DNA from: Gammaproteobacteria bacterium
GTDB taxonomy: Bacteria > Pseudomonadota > Gammaproteobacteria > Pseudomonadales > Azotimanducaceae
Length of the DNA: 64,000 bases
NCBI GenBank assembly: GCA_026706385.1
Contig: JAPOYV010000017.1
Coordinates: forward strand, 11,535 to 75,534
Direction: 5' to 3'
Notes under the pieces: model-generated
Databases searched by the model: none
The model's input: only the letters and a program-made list of their open reading frames with translations
Told to the model about the DNA's origin: nothing
In this document: piece after piece, positions 1 through 9,300 of the stretch
Layout of the letters: every line of letters starts with the position of its first letter
Numbering within the stretch: the stretch's first letter is position 1
Made by a program: the position numbers and the translations under genes

Positions 1-1023
1 GACGCCTACGCGGGCAGCGTCAGCCGGGGCTTCGAGGACCAGATCGCGGCGCTCGGCTGGATCCGCGACAACATCGCCGACTACGGCGGCGATCCGGATT
101 GCGTGAGCATCTGGGGCGAAAGCGGCGGCGCCGGCTCCGTGCTCGCCCTCCAAGGCGCGCCGGCGGCCGAAGGGCTGTATCACCGCGCGGTCGCATTCAG
201 CCCCGGCGACATCGACATCGGCATCACGCCCGTGCCGGATGCGGCTGGCACGCTTGCCTGCCATCTCGGGATCGAGAGCGACCTCGAAGCGCGGCTCTTG
301 GCGATCCCGGCGAGCGAACTCTTCGCACTCTACCAGCAGGGCGCGGCAACGACGGCGCAGACCGTGGACGGCACGGTGATCACGCGGCCAACCGCGGAGG
401 CGATCGCCCGCAAGGGGGCCGATGGGCCGCCGCTCATCATCGGAAGCAACCGGGACGAGGGAACACTTCTCGCCGATCTCGGCGGGCCAGCGCCGGTCGG
501 GATCGACGTCGTCCTGGCCATGTTCCTGCCGCTCATCAACCCGCACCGCCCCGACGACTACGTCGCGCACTTCGACCGATTGCTTCCCGGTGCCGACGAG
601 GTGGCCAAGGTGGCGCAGGTCTGGGCCGATCTCTTCCGTTCCGCGACGCTGCGCAATGGCGAAGCGGCGACGCAGGCGGGCGCTGGGGGCTGGGTCTACA
701 ACTTCGAGGTTCCCACCGAGCACCCTCTCGGCGTCACCCACGGGAGCGACATCGCCTTCACCTTCAATCAGTTCGCGATGGCGGAGCCCGGCACGGTGGC
801 ATTCCACGAGAACACCGACGAGAACCGCGCGCTCGCTAGGCTCTGGGCCGCGGCGCTGGTGCAGTTCGCGCGAACGGGCAACCCGAACGGCGCCGGCCTG
901 CCGCAGTGGCCGTGCTACGACGCCGCGACCCGCGCCTGCCTGGTCTTCGATCGCGAACCGCGCGTCGTGGCCGATCCCGATGGCGATGACGTACGAAAGG
1001 CCTACGGGCTGAAACCCGTGTAG
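1..1023 (+). CDS. Type-B carboxylesterase, 5' end outside the window
   Basis: Reading frame 1 is open from the first base to the TAG at 1021, giving the last 340 residues of an alpha/beta hydrolase of the carboxylesterase type-B family, which hydrolyses carboxylic esters. The GESGGA nucleophile elbow places the catalytic Ser at residue 41 of the fragment. The acid is Glu153 in the NRDEG stretch and the base is His247 in the THGSD stretch, so the triad is complete. Family members run to about 500 residues, so some 150 N-terminal residues are missing. Haloalkane dehalogenase 1 follows 30 bp downstream on the same strand and may be cotranscribed. The substrate cannot be read from the sequence. 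Confidence 0.9.
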   Translation, partial: DAYAGSVSRGFEDQIAALGWIRDNIADYGGDPDCVSIWGESGGAGSVLALQGAPAAEGLYHRAVAFSPGDIDIGITPVPDAAGTLACHLGIESDLEARLLAIPASELFALYQQGAATTAQTVDGTVITRPTAEAIARKGADGPPLIIGSNRDEGTLLADLGGPAPVGIDVVLAMFLPLINPHRPDDYVAHFDRLLPGADEVAKVAQVWADLFRSATLRNGEAATQAGAGGWVYNFEVPTEHPLGVTHGSDIAFTFNQFAMAEPGTVAFHENTDENRALARLWAAALVQFARTGNPNGAGLPQWPCYDAATRACLVFDREPRVVADPDGDDVRKAYGLKPV

Positions 1024-1053
1024 GCGCCCCGCCCAATCCCAAGGAAGCAACCC

Positions 1054-2076
1054 ATGAAAGCTCTGCGCACTCCCGACGAACGCTTCGCGAATCTGCCGGG
1101 TTTTCCCTACGAGCCGCACTACACCGATGTTCCGGACGGGGAGGGTGGCACGCTGCGCATCCACCATGTCGACGCCGGTCCAAGCGGCGGGCCCATCGTG
1201 CTCTGCATGCACGGGCAGCCGACGTGGAGCTATCTCTACCGCAAGATGATCCCGGTTCTCGTGGCCGGCGGGCTGCGCGTGCTCGCGCCGGACCTGGTCG
1301 GCTTCGGCCGCTCGGACAAGCCGGCGCGGCGCGAGGACTACAGCTACAACCGCCAGGTCGAATGGCTCACTGCGTGGCTCATGGCCAACGACGTGCGCGA
1401 CGCAACCCTTGTCGGCCAGGATTGGGGCGGATTGATCGGCCTGCGCATGTCCGCCGAGAACCCCGACCGCTTCGCGGCGATCGTGGCGGCGAACACCGGC
1501 CTGCCGCTGGCGCTCGACATGCCGGAAGACCGACTCCGCGCGGTCCAGGAATTTCTGAGCCCCGCGACGCCGACGCCGACCATGCAGGAGATGGCCGCCG
1601 CGCTCGGGTCCATTGAGCCCGAGGCGCGCGAGCGCAAGTTCGCCTATTGGCAGAAGTGGACGTGGGAAACCGAGGATCTGCCGATCGGCATGCTCGTCGG
1701 CATGAGCGTCGCTGGCGGCGGTGGCGGCACACTGTCACCTGAGGAAGTCGCCGCCTACGACGCCCCGTTCCCGGATCCGTCCTACAAGATGGGGCCGCGG
1801 GCCATGCCTAGGCAGGTACCGCTCTTGCCCGACGCGCCGTGCGTTGCCGAGCAAGCGGCGGCCTGGGAGGTGTTCCGGCAGTGGCGCAAGCCGTTCCTGT
1901 GCGCGTTCACCGACAACGATCCCGTCACGGCGGGCGGCGATGCCGTCTTCCGCGAGCGCGTCCCAGGAGCCCAAGGACAGCGCCATCAGCGGATCGCCGG
2001 CGGTGGCCACTTCCTCCAGGAAGGTCGCGGCGAGAATCTCGCCCGCATCGTCTTCGACTTTGTTCGCGGGCTTTAG
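1054..2076 (+). CDS. Haloalkane dehalogenase-like alpha/beta hydrolase (HLD-I type), copy 1
   Basis: This 340-residue protein matches subfamily-I haloalkane dehalogenases (DhlA/DhmA type), which replace a carbon-bound halogen with hydroxyl through an aspartyl ester. The likely nucleophile is Asp123 in GQDWGG, followed by the halide-binding Trp124. The acid lies in the TDNDPVT loop (about Asp289) and the base is His319 in GGGHFLQE. The oxyanion motif reads HGQPTWSY, with Gln where DhlA and copy 2 (60550-61614) have Glu. A GGAA ribosome binding site precedes the ATG. No signal peptide is visible, so the enzyme is probably cytoplasmic. The fold is certain; dehalogenase activity is inferred from the motifs. 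Confidence 0.88.
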   Translation: MKALRTPDERFANLPGFPYEPHYTDVPDGEGGTLRIHHVDAGPSGGPIVLCMHGQPTWSYLYRKMIPVLVAGGLRVLAPDLVGFGRSDKPARREDYSYNRQVEWLTAWLMANDVRDATLVGQDWGGLIGLRMSAENPDRFAAIVAANTGLPLALDMPEDRLRAVQEFLSPATPTPTMQEMAAALGSIEPEARERKFAYWQKWTWETEDLPIGMLVGMSVAGGGGGTLSPEEVAAYDAPFPDPSYKMGPRAMPRQVPLLPDAPCVAEQAAAWEVFRQWRKPFLCAFTDNDPVTAGGDAVFRERVPGAQGQRHQRIAGGGHFLQEGRGENLARIVFDFVRGL

Positions 2077-2083
2077 AGGGCGC

Positions 2084-3574
2084 TCATCCAGCGGACGCCG
2101 GGTCCATGCGGACGATCAGGCTGCCGCCCTCGTGCTCGAGGAGAAGGAAGATCCTGCCCGCCGGGCCGATTTCGATGTCCCGGATCCGGGCCAGGTCCTC
2201 GAGCACGGTCTCGCGCTCGGCGACCTCTACGTCCTGCATGGCGAAGCGGTAGATGTCGCTGCCCTTGAGGCTTCCCACGAGCATGTGTCCGCGCCATTCG
2301 GGGAACGCGTCGCCGTCGTAGAAGACGAAGCTCGACACCGCCACCGACGGGGTGAAGTCGACTACAGGCCCGACGAGGTCGGCCGGGTCGAACTCGACGC
2401 CCAAACCCCGGCCGTCGACCGACCGGCCGTTGTAGTGCACGCCGTGCGAGGTGAGCGGCCAGCCGTAGTTCTCGCCGGGCCGCAGCAGGTTGATCTCGTC
2501 GCCGCCGCGGGGGCCCATCTCCGTTCCCCACAGCGCGCCGGTGTTGAGGTCGACCTCGAGGCCGTGGACGCTGCGGTGTCCGTAGGTCCAGATGCTTGCG
2601 AGCTTGTCGGGGGTGTCGGCGTATGGATTGTCCGCGGGCACGCGTCCGTCGTCGTGCAAGCGGTGCACCTTGCCGTGCGGTACGCCGAGGTCCTGGATCC
2701 CCCCGTAACCGCCCTTCATGCCGAGGCTCAAGAAGACGTACCCCGCACCGTCGAACGCGATGCGGCCGCCTGCGGCCATGTCGCTGGCGGGGTTGTAGTG
2801 CTCCGGAGCGGCTTGGTAGATCGTCTCCTCGTCGGTCCAGGCACCGTCCTTCAGGCGCCCGCGGATGAGCTTGATCATGGATACCGGGCGGGCGCCGCAG
2901 TCGGTGCAGCGGTCGCCGAAGCTCAAGTAGATCCAGCCGGTCTCGGCGTAGTCCGGGTGCAGCGCTACGTCGAGGATCCAGCCGAGGCCGTAACTTAGCG
3001 GCCCCATCCGGACCGACTGGCGGTTGCCTTCCGGCGCGCCCGGGATCAGGTCCGACTGCGTACCGTCGGCGGATACGACGGTAAGCCCGCGCATCTTCTC
3101 GGTGAGCAGGATGCGGCCGTCCGGCAGCGGCGCGATGGAGTAAGGCAGGGGCTCGAGGCCGTCGATCACCTTCGTCAGGCGGTAGCGGTGGTGCGCGGTC
3201 TCGATGATCCCGTCGGGCAGTTCGAGGGGCGGGGCCATCCGAAAGTCGGAGAACGTAGCGTTGGCGCGTTCTTCGGCGATGAGGATGGCGAGGCTCCTGA
3301 TCTGTCCTTCGGCGAAGGTCTCCGACCACGCGGGCATGCCGAGGTCCGGTGCGCCCTCGGCGATGCTCTTGGCGATGGCCTCCACGCCTTCACCCCTGAT
3401 CAGCGGTGCGTTGACGAGGGGATTGCCCTGGGCCGTGCCCTGGAAGCGGTCGCCGTGGCAGACGGCGCAATGCTGCTGGTAGAGGCGTTCGAACGCCGGG
3501 GAGCGGCCTTGGCTCGCCGCGCTAGAAGCGGCAAGGCAGGCGAGCGCAACGAGGCAGATGACGACTGGCCGCAT
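2084..3574 (-). CDS. Secreted cytochrome c / PQQ-type aldose (sorbosone) dehydrogenase fusion
   Basis: The 496-residue product starts with a signal peptide ending near ASSAASQG. A single-haem cytochrome c domain follows (CAVCH at residues 36-40, probable Met ligand in the LGMPAW stretch). The rest is a beta-propeller of the glucose/sorbosone dehydrogenase family (YliI/Asd type), recognisable by GHRSVHGLE and the GTEMGPRGGDEIN region. Such enzymes oxidise sugar aldehydes in the periplasm with PQQ; the attached cytochrome would take the electrons. An in-frame ATG lies 54 bp upstream (3628), but the ATG at 3574 has GGGAG 7-8 bases ahead and puts the signal peptide at the N terminus. The gene converges on dehalogenase 1, leaving 7 bp between the stops. 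No PQQ synthesis genes are in the window. Confidence 0.88.
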   Translation of the reverse strand: MRPVVICLVALACLAASSAASQGRSPAFERLYQQHCAVCHGDRFQGTAQGNPLVNAPLIRGEGVEAIAKSIAEGAPDLGMPAWSETFAEGQIRSLAILIAEERANATFSDFRMAPPLELPDGIIETAHHRYRLTKVIDGLEPLPYSIAPLPDGRILLTEKMRGLTVVSADGTQSDLIPGAPEGNRQSVRMGPLSYGLGWILDVALHPDYAETGWIYLSFGDRCTDCGARPVSMIKLIRGRLKDGAWTDEETIYQAAPEHYNPASDMAAGGRIAFDGAGYVFLSLGMKGGYGGIQDLGVPHGKVHRLHDDGRVPADNPYADTPDKLASIWTYGHRSVHGLEVDLNTGALWGTEMGPRGGDEINLLRPGENYGWPLTSHGVHYNGRSVDGRGLGVEFDPADLVGPVVDFTPSVAVSSFVFYDGDAFPEWRGHMLVGSLKGSDIYRFAMQDVEVAERETVLEDLARIRDIEIGPAGRIFLLLEHEGGSLIVRMDPASAG

Positions 3575-3640
3575 GGTGTGCTCCCGACGTGGTTCGCCGA
3601 CGCTCGCACGATTGTGCGGTCGCCGCAAGCCGAGGTCCGC

Positions 3641-4939
3641 CTACTGACCCTTCAACGACTCACGGACCGCCGTGATCAGGCTGAGCGTGCGCGGGTCGTC
3701 GCTCGCCACGAGCTGCATCTGGTTCATCACATAGGCGAAGGCGATCTCCGCCTTCGGGTCGGCGAAGGCGAGCGACCCGCCGGCGCCGGAGTGCCCGAAC
3801 GCGCCTTCCTGGCCGAGATGTCCGTGCGGCAGGTTGAGCTCGAATCCAAGCCCGAAGCGTGTCTGGATCTTAAGCACCTCGTCGCGGCCGTTGGACTGCT
3901 CGGTGGTGGCGCGCGCGACGGTCTCGTCGTTCAGCAGCCGTATGCCGTCGACGCCGTCGCCGATGAGAGAGGCGTACATGCGCGCGAGCGAGCGCGCGTC
4001 GGCGACGCCGTTCCCCGCCGGAAGCTCGGCGGCCCGGAACGCCCGGGTGTTCGAGTCCAGGGGCGTCGTGGTCGCTGGCCGGGCGAGCAGCGAATCGGGA
4101 TCTCTGGACGCTGCGAGGAGATCACGCCGCCGCGGCGTCAGCGCTTGCTCGTCCATCGCGCCATCCGCCAGGTCAACCGCGATCACGGGAACGACGCGGC
4201 TCTCCTGGCTCTCGGGCAGGCCGATCCAGAAGTCGAGGCCCAAGGGGCCGGCGACCTCGTCGGCGAAGAACGTACCCAGGCTCTTGCCGCTGACCCGCCG
4301 CACCACCTCGCCTACGAGCCAGCCGTAGGTGCCGGCGTGGTAGCCGTGCGTGGTCCCGGGCTCCCACACCGGACGCTGGGCCGCGAGGGTCTTGACGGGG
4401 GGCTCCCACGCCAGGAACTCCTCGACGGTGATCGGCGCATCGAAGATCGGGAGACCGACCCGGTGGGATAGCAGCCAGCGCACCGGGATGTCCTGTTTGC
4501 CGGCGGCGGCGAACTCGGGCCAGTACTCGGCCACCGGGGCGTCGAGGTCGAGTTCCCCACGCTGGGCCAGCAGGTGGGCGCAGACCGCGGTCGCGCCTTT
4601 CGTGCTTGAGAACACCATGACGATGCTGTCCTCGGCCCACGGCCGACCGGTGTCCGGATCCGCCACGCCGCCCCAGAGGTCGACCACTTTGACGCCCCGG
4701 TGATACAGGCTGAACGCGGCCCCGACTTCGCCGTGGTTCTCGAAGTTGGCGGCGAACGCGTGCCTGACCCGCTCGAAGCCGGGAGCCACACTGCCGTTGA
4801 TCTGAGCCGCGCGCGACTCGCCGCCAAGTGCTGCCCGCCCCGTGCCGGCAACGGCGCCACCGAGCGCGAGTATCGACAGCCGACCGAAGTCGCGACGGCT
4901 CAAGTTCGTTAGACGTGGTCCTGGCATGGAAGCCCCCAT
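3641..4939 (-). CDS. Serine hydrolase of the beta-lactamase/esterase B family, Tat-type leader
   Basis: The 432-residue protein carries a twin-arginine motif (SRRDFG, residues 14-19) ahead of a hydrophobic stretch, which predicts Tat export. The SxxK motif is SSTK with catalytic Ser111 and Lys114. A Tyr-containing second motif lies in the GTYGWLVGE region and an HSGAGGS stretch replaces the KTG box, as in EstB-type esterases and class C-like hydrolases. True beta-lactamase activity is therefore unlikely. ATG codons at 4939 and 4927 both fit. The gene lies 32 bp after a second member of the family on the same strand, so the two are probably cotranscribed. The substrate is unknown. Confidence 0.88.
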   Translation of the reverse strand: MGASMPGPRLTNLSRRDFGRLSILALGGAVAGTGRAALGGESRAAQINGSVAPGFERVRHAFAANFENHGEVGAAFSLYHRGVKVVDLWGGVADPDTGRPWAEDSIVMVFSSTKGATAVCAHLLAQRGELDLDAPVAEYWPEFAAAGKQDIPVRWLLSHRVGLPIFDAPITVEEFLAWEPPVKTLAAQRPVWEPGTTHGYHAGTYGWLVGEVVRRVSGKSLGTFFADEVAGPLGLDFWIGLPESQESRVVPVIAVDLADGAMDEQALTPRRRDLLAASRDPDSLLARPATTTPLDSNTRAFRAAELPAGNGVADARSLARMYASLIGDGVDGIRLLNDETVARATTEQSNGRDEVLKIQTRFGLGFELNLPHGHLGQEGAFGHSGAGGSLAFADPKAEIAFAYVMNQMQLVASDDPRTLSLITAVRESLKGQ

Positions 4940-4971
4940 TCAGTTCTCGTGGAGCAGTTGCATCGCAAGGC

Positions 4972-6228
4972 TCAAGCCAGCGCCTGGTAGACCAGCCGGC
5001 GAAAGTCCTCCTGGTAGGTGTTGTTCGGCATCGTCCCGGCCGCCATGACCTGCGTCAGGCACACGGCGAGCAGGTCTTCGGCGGGATCGGCGAAGTACAT
5101 CGTGCCGGCGGCGCCGTCCCAGCCATAGGTGCCGACGGAATGGATCGGTGGGGGGTTCCCGCCACCGTGGTACACGGACACACCCAAGCCCCAGTGATAG
5201 CCCGGGCCTGAGATGGGAATCACCATGTCGCCCGTGTGGTTGGCCGTCACGAGTGCCGCGGTCTTGCGCCCAAGCACCCGCACGCCGTCGAGTTCGCCGC
5301 CGTTTAGGAGCATCTGTCCGAAACGGGCGTAGTCGCCGGCCGTGGTCAGCACGCCGCCGAAGTCGCCGCCGGCGGCGAACTCCCGTCTCGGTCCTACGGT
5401 CTTCTCGCAGGTGGCCGCCTTTTCGATGGCCACCAGCCGCATCTCGCCGTCCACTTCCCGGGGGAAGTAGCAAGCCCCGAAACGCGGCAAGGCGTCGTCG
5501 GCCAGGTAGAACCCGGTGTCGTGCATGCCCAACGGTTCGAAAATGGCGTCTCGGAACAGTTCGTCCAGGCGCTGACCGCTCGCCTCCTCGAGTACGGCGC
5601 TGAGCAGGGGATAGCCGAAGTGGTACTCGAAGCGCTCGCCCGGATGCGCCATGAGCGGCAACTGCGCCTGCGCACGGACGCGCTCCCGGTTGCTGCTATC
5701 GGGCACGTTGAGCATGCCCGAGTGCGGGCCGATCCAGCCGATCTGGGTCAGGATCTCCTCGTACTGCTCTCGATAGAAGTGCGGCATCGACGACGGATCC
5801 TGGAGGCCCGTGGTATTGGTCAGGCAGTCGCGGATCGTGATGCCGCGCCTGGCGGGTTCGGTGGCCATGGGTTCGTCCGCTCGGCGGACCCGCTGGTCGG
5901 CGTACTCCGGCAGGAACCGGGCGATCGGGTCGTCCAGGTTGAGCAGGCCGCGCTCGTACAGGGTCAGCGTTGCGACGCCCGCGATGGGCTTGGTGTTCGA
6001 CCACATGCGGAACAGCGTGTCGAGTCGGGCGGGCGCGTCGTCGTCCAGGTCGAGCACACCGCAGGCGTGCTGGTGGACGATATGGCCGCGCCGGGCCACG
6101 ATGGTGACGAGGTTCGGTAAGCGGCCGTCGTCAACGAACGCCTGCATCGCGTCCTCGATGTTCGCGAGGCGTTGGGGATCGAAACCCAAGTCGGCGGGGT
6201 CGCCTTGAGGCAGTGGCAAGTCGGTCAT
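4972..6228 (-). CDS. Serine hydrolase of the beta-lactamase/esterase B family
   Basis: The 418-residue protein is a second EstB/class C-type serine hydrolase. The SxxK motif is SNTK (Ser77, Lys80), a YHFGYP stretch supplies the Tyr motif, and GWDGAAGT near the C terminus replaces KTG. Unlike its downstream neighbour it has no obvious export signal and begins MTDLPLPQGD, suggesting a cytoplasmic enzyme. The two proteins share architecture but little sequence, so they are probably not a recent duplication. The gene diverges from the FG-GAP/haloperoxidase gene across a 72-bp spacer that must hold both promoters. Confidence 0.87.
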   Translation of the reverse strand: MTDLPLPQGDPADLGFDPQRLANIEDAMQAFVDDGRLPNLVTIVARRGHIVHQHACGVLDLDDDAPARLDTLFRMWSNTKPIAGVATLTLYERGLLNLDDPIARFLPEYADQRVRRADEPMATEPARRGITIRDCLTNTTGLQDPSSMPHFYREQYEEILTQIGWIGPHSGMLNVPDSSNRERVRAQAQLPLMAHPGERFEYHFGYPLLSAVLEEASGQRLDELFRDAIFEPLGMHDTGFYLADDALPRFGACYFPREVDGEMRLVAIEKAATCEKTVGPRREFAAGGDFGGVLTTAGDYARFGQMLLNGGELDGVRVLGRKTAALVTANHTGDMVIPISGPGYHWGLGVSVYHGGGNPPPIHSVGTYGWDGAAGTMYFADPAEDLLAVCLTQVMAAGTMPNNTYQEDFRRLVYQALA

Positions 6229-6300
6229 TCTCGTTGGGGGCCGAAGTATTTTACGTGGCGTGCGAGCCGTATCGGAGACTATATGCGTTGAGGGCGCCCA

Positions 6301-9300
6301 ATGTTGACTGACGAGTCAAGGTCCATCCCAGGTCGTTGCGGGTCGTTACGGACACGGCTGACGCGCTCTCTGACGCTGGGATTGCTGTTTTTCGCATCGG
6401 GCTGCGGGGGCGGTGGAGGCCGTGCTCCGCCCCCGCCGCCACCGCCGCCGACTGCCCCGACACCTCCGCCCACGGAAGAAGCCGAACCGATCTTCACGGA
6501 CGTGACCGAACGTTCCGGGATCGCGTTCACGATCGGCTTCGCCGACGACATGCGCAACGTCGAGGTGCCGATCACCGTGCCGAGCGGGGCCGCCGCGGGA
6601 GACTACGATCGCGACGGCGACGTCGATCTCGTCATCGTCCGCGGTGATCTCGGGCCGAACCTGCTGTACCGGAACGACGGGGATCTTCGCTTCACCGATG
6701 TTGGGGCGGAGGCGGGCGTGGCCTATACCAAGCCCGGCAACCGGACCTATCGCCATGGCTCGCCGGCCTTGGCGGATCTTGACGGGGACGGTGACCTCGA
6801 CCTGCTGCTGCCGGGGCTAGAAGGCGACCCCACGCTCCTCTACTCGAACGCCGGCGATGGGACGTTCACCGACGTGACCCCGGGGTCCGGGCTGGATCGT
6901 ATGCAGGCCGCGTACTCCATGTCGCCGGCTCTGGGCGACTACGATCTCGACGGCGACCTCGACCTCGCTTTGGGGCACTGGGGCACGCCGAGGGACTACA
7001 TCGGCGGGGTCGGCGACACCGAACACCTCTGGCGGAACGACAGCCTGGCCGGGCGCATCCGGTTCACCAGCGTGAGCGTGGAAGCCGGGATCGCGCCGTC
7101 CGTGGTCCTGAGCCCCGACCCGCGTATCAGCCTGCGCGAGTTCGATCCGACGTTCACGCCCACCTTCGCGCGGATCGACGCCGACGACTACCCGGACCTC
7201 CTCATGGTCGGCGACTACAACCACTCGCAGGTCTTTCTCAACAACCGCGATGGCACGTTCCGCAACGTCACCGACTTCGGGGTCATCGTCGACGGCAACG
7301 GCATGGGCTCCGCTGTCGGCGACTACGACGGCGACGGCGACCTCGACTGGTTCGTCAGCAGCATCCTCGCCCGCGGCGACGATGTGCCGTCCCACCTGTC
7401 GACGCTCGGCAACCGGCTGTATCGCAACGACGACGGCGTATTCGTGGACGCCACCGCATCCGCGGGGGTCGCCGACGGTGGCTGGGGGTGGGGCAGTTGC
7501 TTCATCGATTTCGAGAACGACGGCGACCTCGACATCTACCACACCAACGGCTGGCCGCAGTTCGACGAGTACGGCGACTTCGCAAGCGATGCTTCGCGGG
7601 CCTTCGTCTCCGATGGCGAAGGCGGCTTTCACGACAGCGCCGACAGCCTCGGCCTTGCCGACCGGGAGCAGGGCCGGGGGGTCGTCTGCGCCGACTTCGA
7701 CGACGACGGGGATGTCGACATCCTGTTGCTGCACGACAACGCCGCCAACGCGGCAACCCTCTTCCGCAACGATGCAGACAGCAACTATCTCGGGATCCGA
7801 TTGCAGGGCCGACACCCGAACTCGTCGGCCGTGGGCGCGCGGGTCGTCCTCGAAGCGGATGGCATCGAACATTTGCGCGAAGTGACCCTCGGCAGCAACT
7901 TCGCTTCACACAACCCGACTGCGCAGGTCTTTGGTCTGGGCGCGGCGTCGCTGGTCGACCGCCTCGTAGTGCACTGGCCCGACGGCGAGGAGACGTCCCT
8001 GGAGTCTCTGGCCGTGAACCAGTACGTGGACATCGAGCATCCTCGCTACGACCCCGACGAGAACGTCGGCACCCGATTGGTGGTCGTGCTGGGCGACGGC
8101 AGCGGCATCTACCGGATCGGAGACGAAGTGTCGATCAGGGCGGCGGAAGCGGAGGCCAACTATCACTTCTCCCACTGGGAAGTCACGGGCGGCGAGGTCG
8201 CTTCGCCGTCGTCGCCGGAAACCGTCGTCACGTTGCTCGAACGCGTGGTCCACGTCACGGCGCGGTACCTGCCGGGTGTCAGCGCGGCGCAGGATGCGAG
8301 CGTTGCCCGTCGGTGGAACGAGGTGCTGCTGCAGTCGATTCGAAACGACTACGCCCGGCCGACCGTGCACGCCCGGAACCTATTCCACGTCAGCGCCGCG
8401 ATGTACGACGCTTGGTCCGCCGTGCAGGAAATCGGTAGCGCATGGCTACTCGGCCGGGAACCATCCGGCGTAGCCTGCTCTTTCCACAGCGTCGCGACCG
8501 CCGACGATCACGTGAGGGCGGCGGAGGCTGCGGTGAGCTTCGCGGCGTACCGGGTGATCCGCCACCGGTTCCGCGACTCGCCCGGTGTTGCAGACATCTA
8601 CCGAGATGCGGCGACCCTGATGCAGGCCCTCGACCTCGACGCCAGTATCGACGCGGCCGCCTTCCGAGACGCCGCGCCCGAGGCGCTCGGCAACCACATC
8701 GCCGGCTGCTACATCCGCTTTGGTCTGGCCGATGGCGCCAATGAAGCGGACGACTACGCCAACCGGGCCTACCGCCCCGTGAACCCGCCGCTCGAGCCCG
8801 CGCTACCCGGCAATCCGAACATCCGGGACCTCAATCGTTGGCAGCCGCTTACCCTGGAGGAGTTCATCGACCAGGCGGGCAACCCCACCGACAGCACGCC
8901 GGACTTCCTTAGTCCGGAATGGGGCGCTGTCGTCCCCTTCGCGCTGTCAGCCGATGACATGACCGTCCATGAACGGGACGGATTCGAGTACCGGCTCTAC
9001 CACGACCCCGGCGAGCCGCCTACCATCGACGGTCGTCCTTCGGGCGACTACAAGTGGGCGTTCTCGCTGGTGGCCGTTTGGGCGTCCCACCTGGACCCCG
9101 CCGACGGGGTGATGTGGGATATCTCGCCCGCCGCCATCGGCAACATCCCCTCGTACCCGGAGTCCGTCGCGGACTACCCGTCGTTCTACAACCGCGAGTC
9201 GGGTGGCGACCCGTCACCAGGCCACCTCAAGAATCCAAAGACCGATGCCGCCTACGCGCCACAGGTCGTACCCCGGGGCGACTACACGCGCGTTCTCGCG

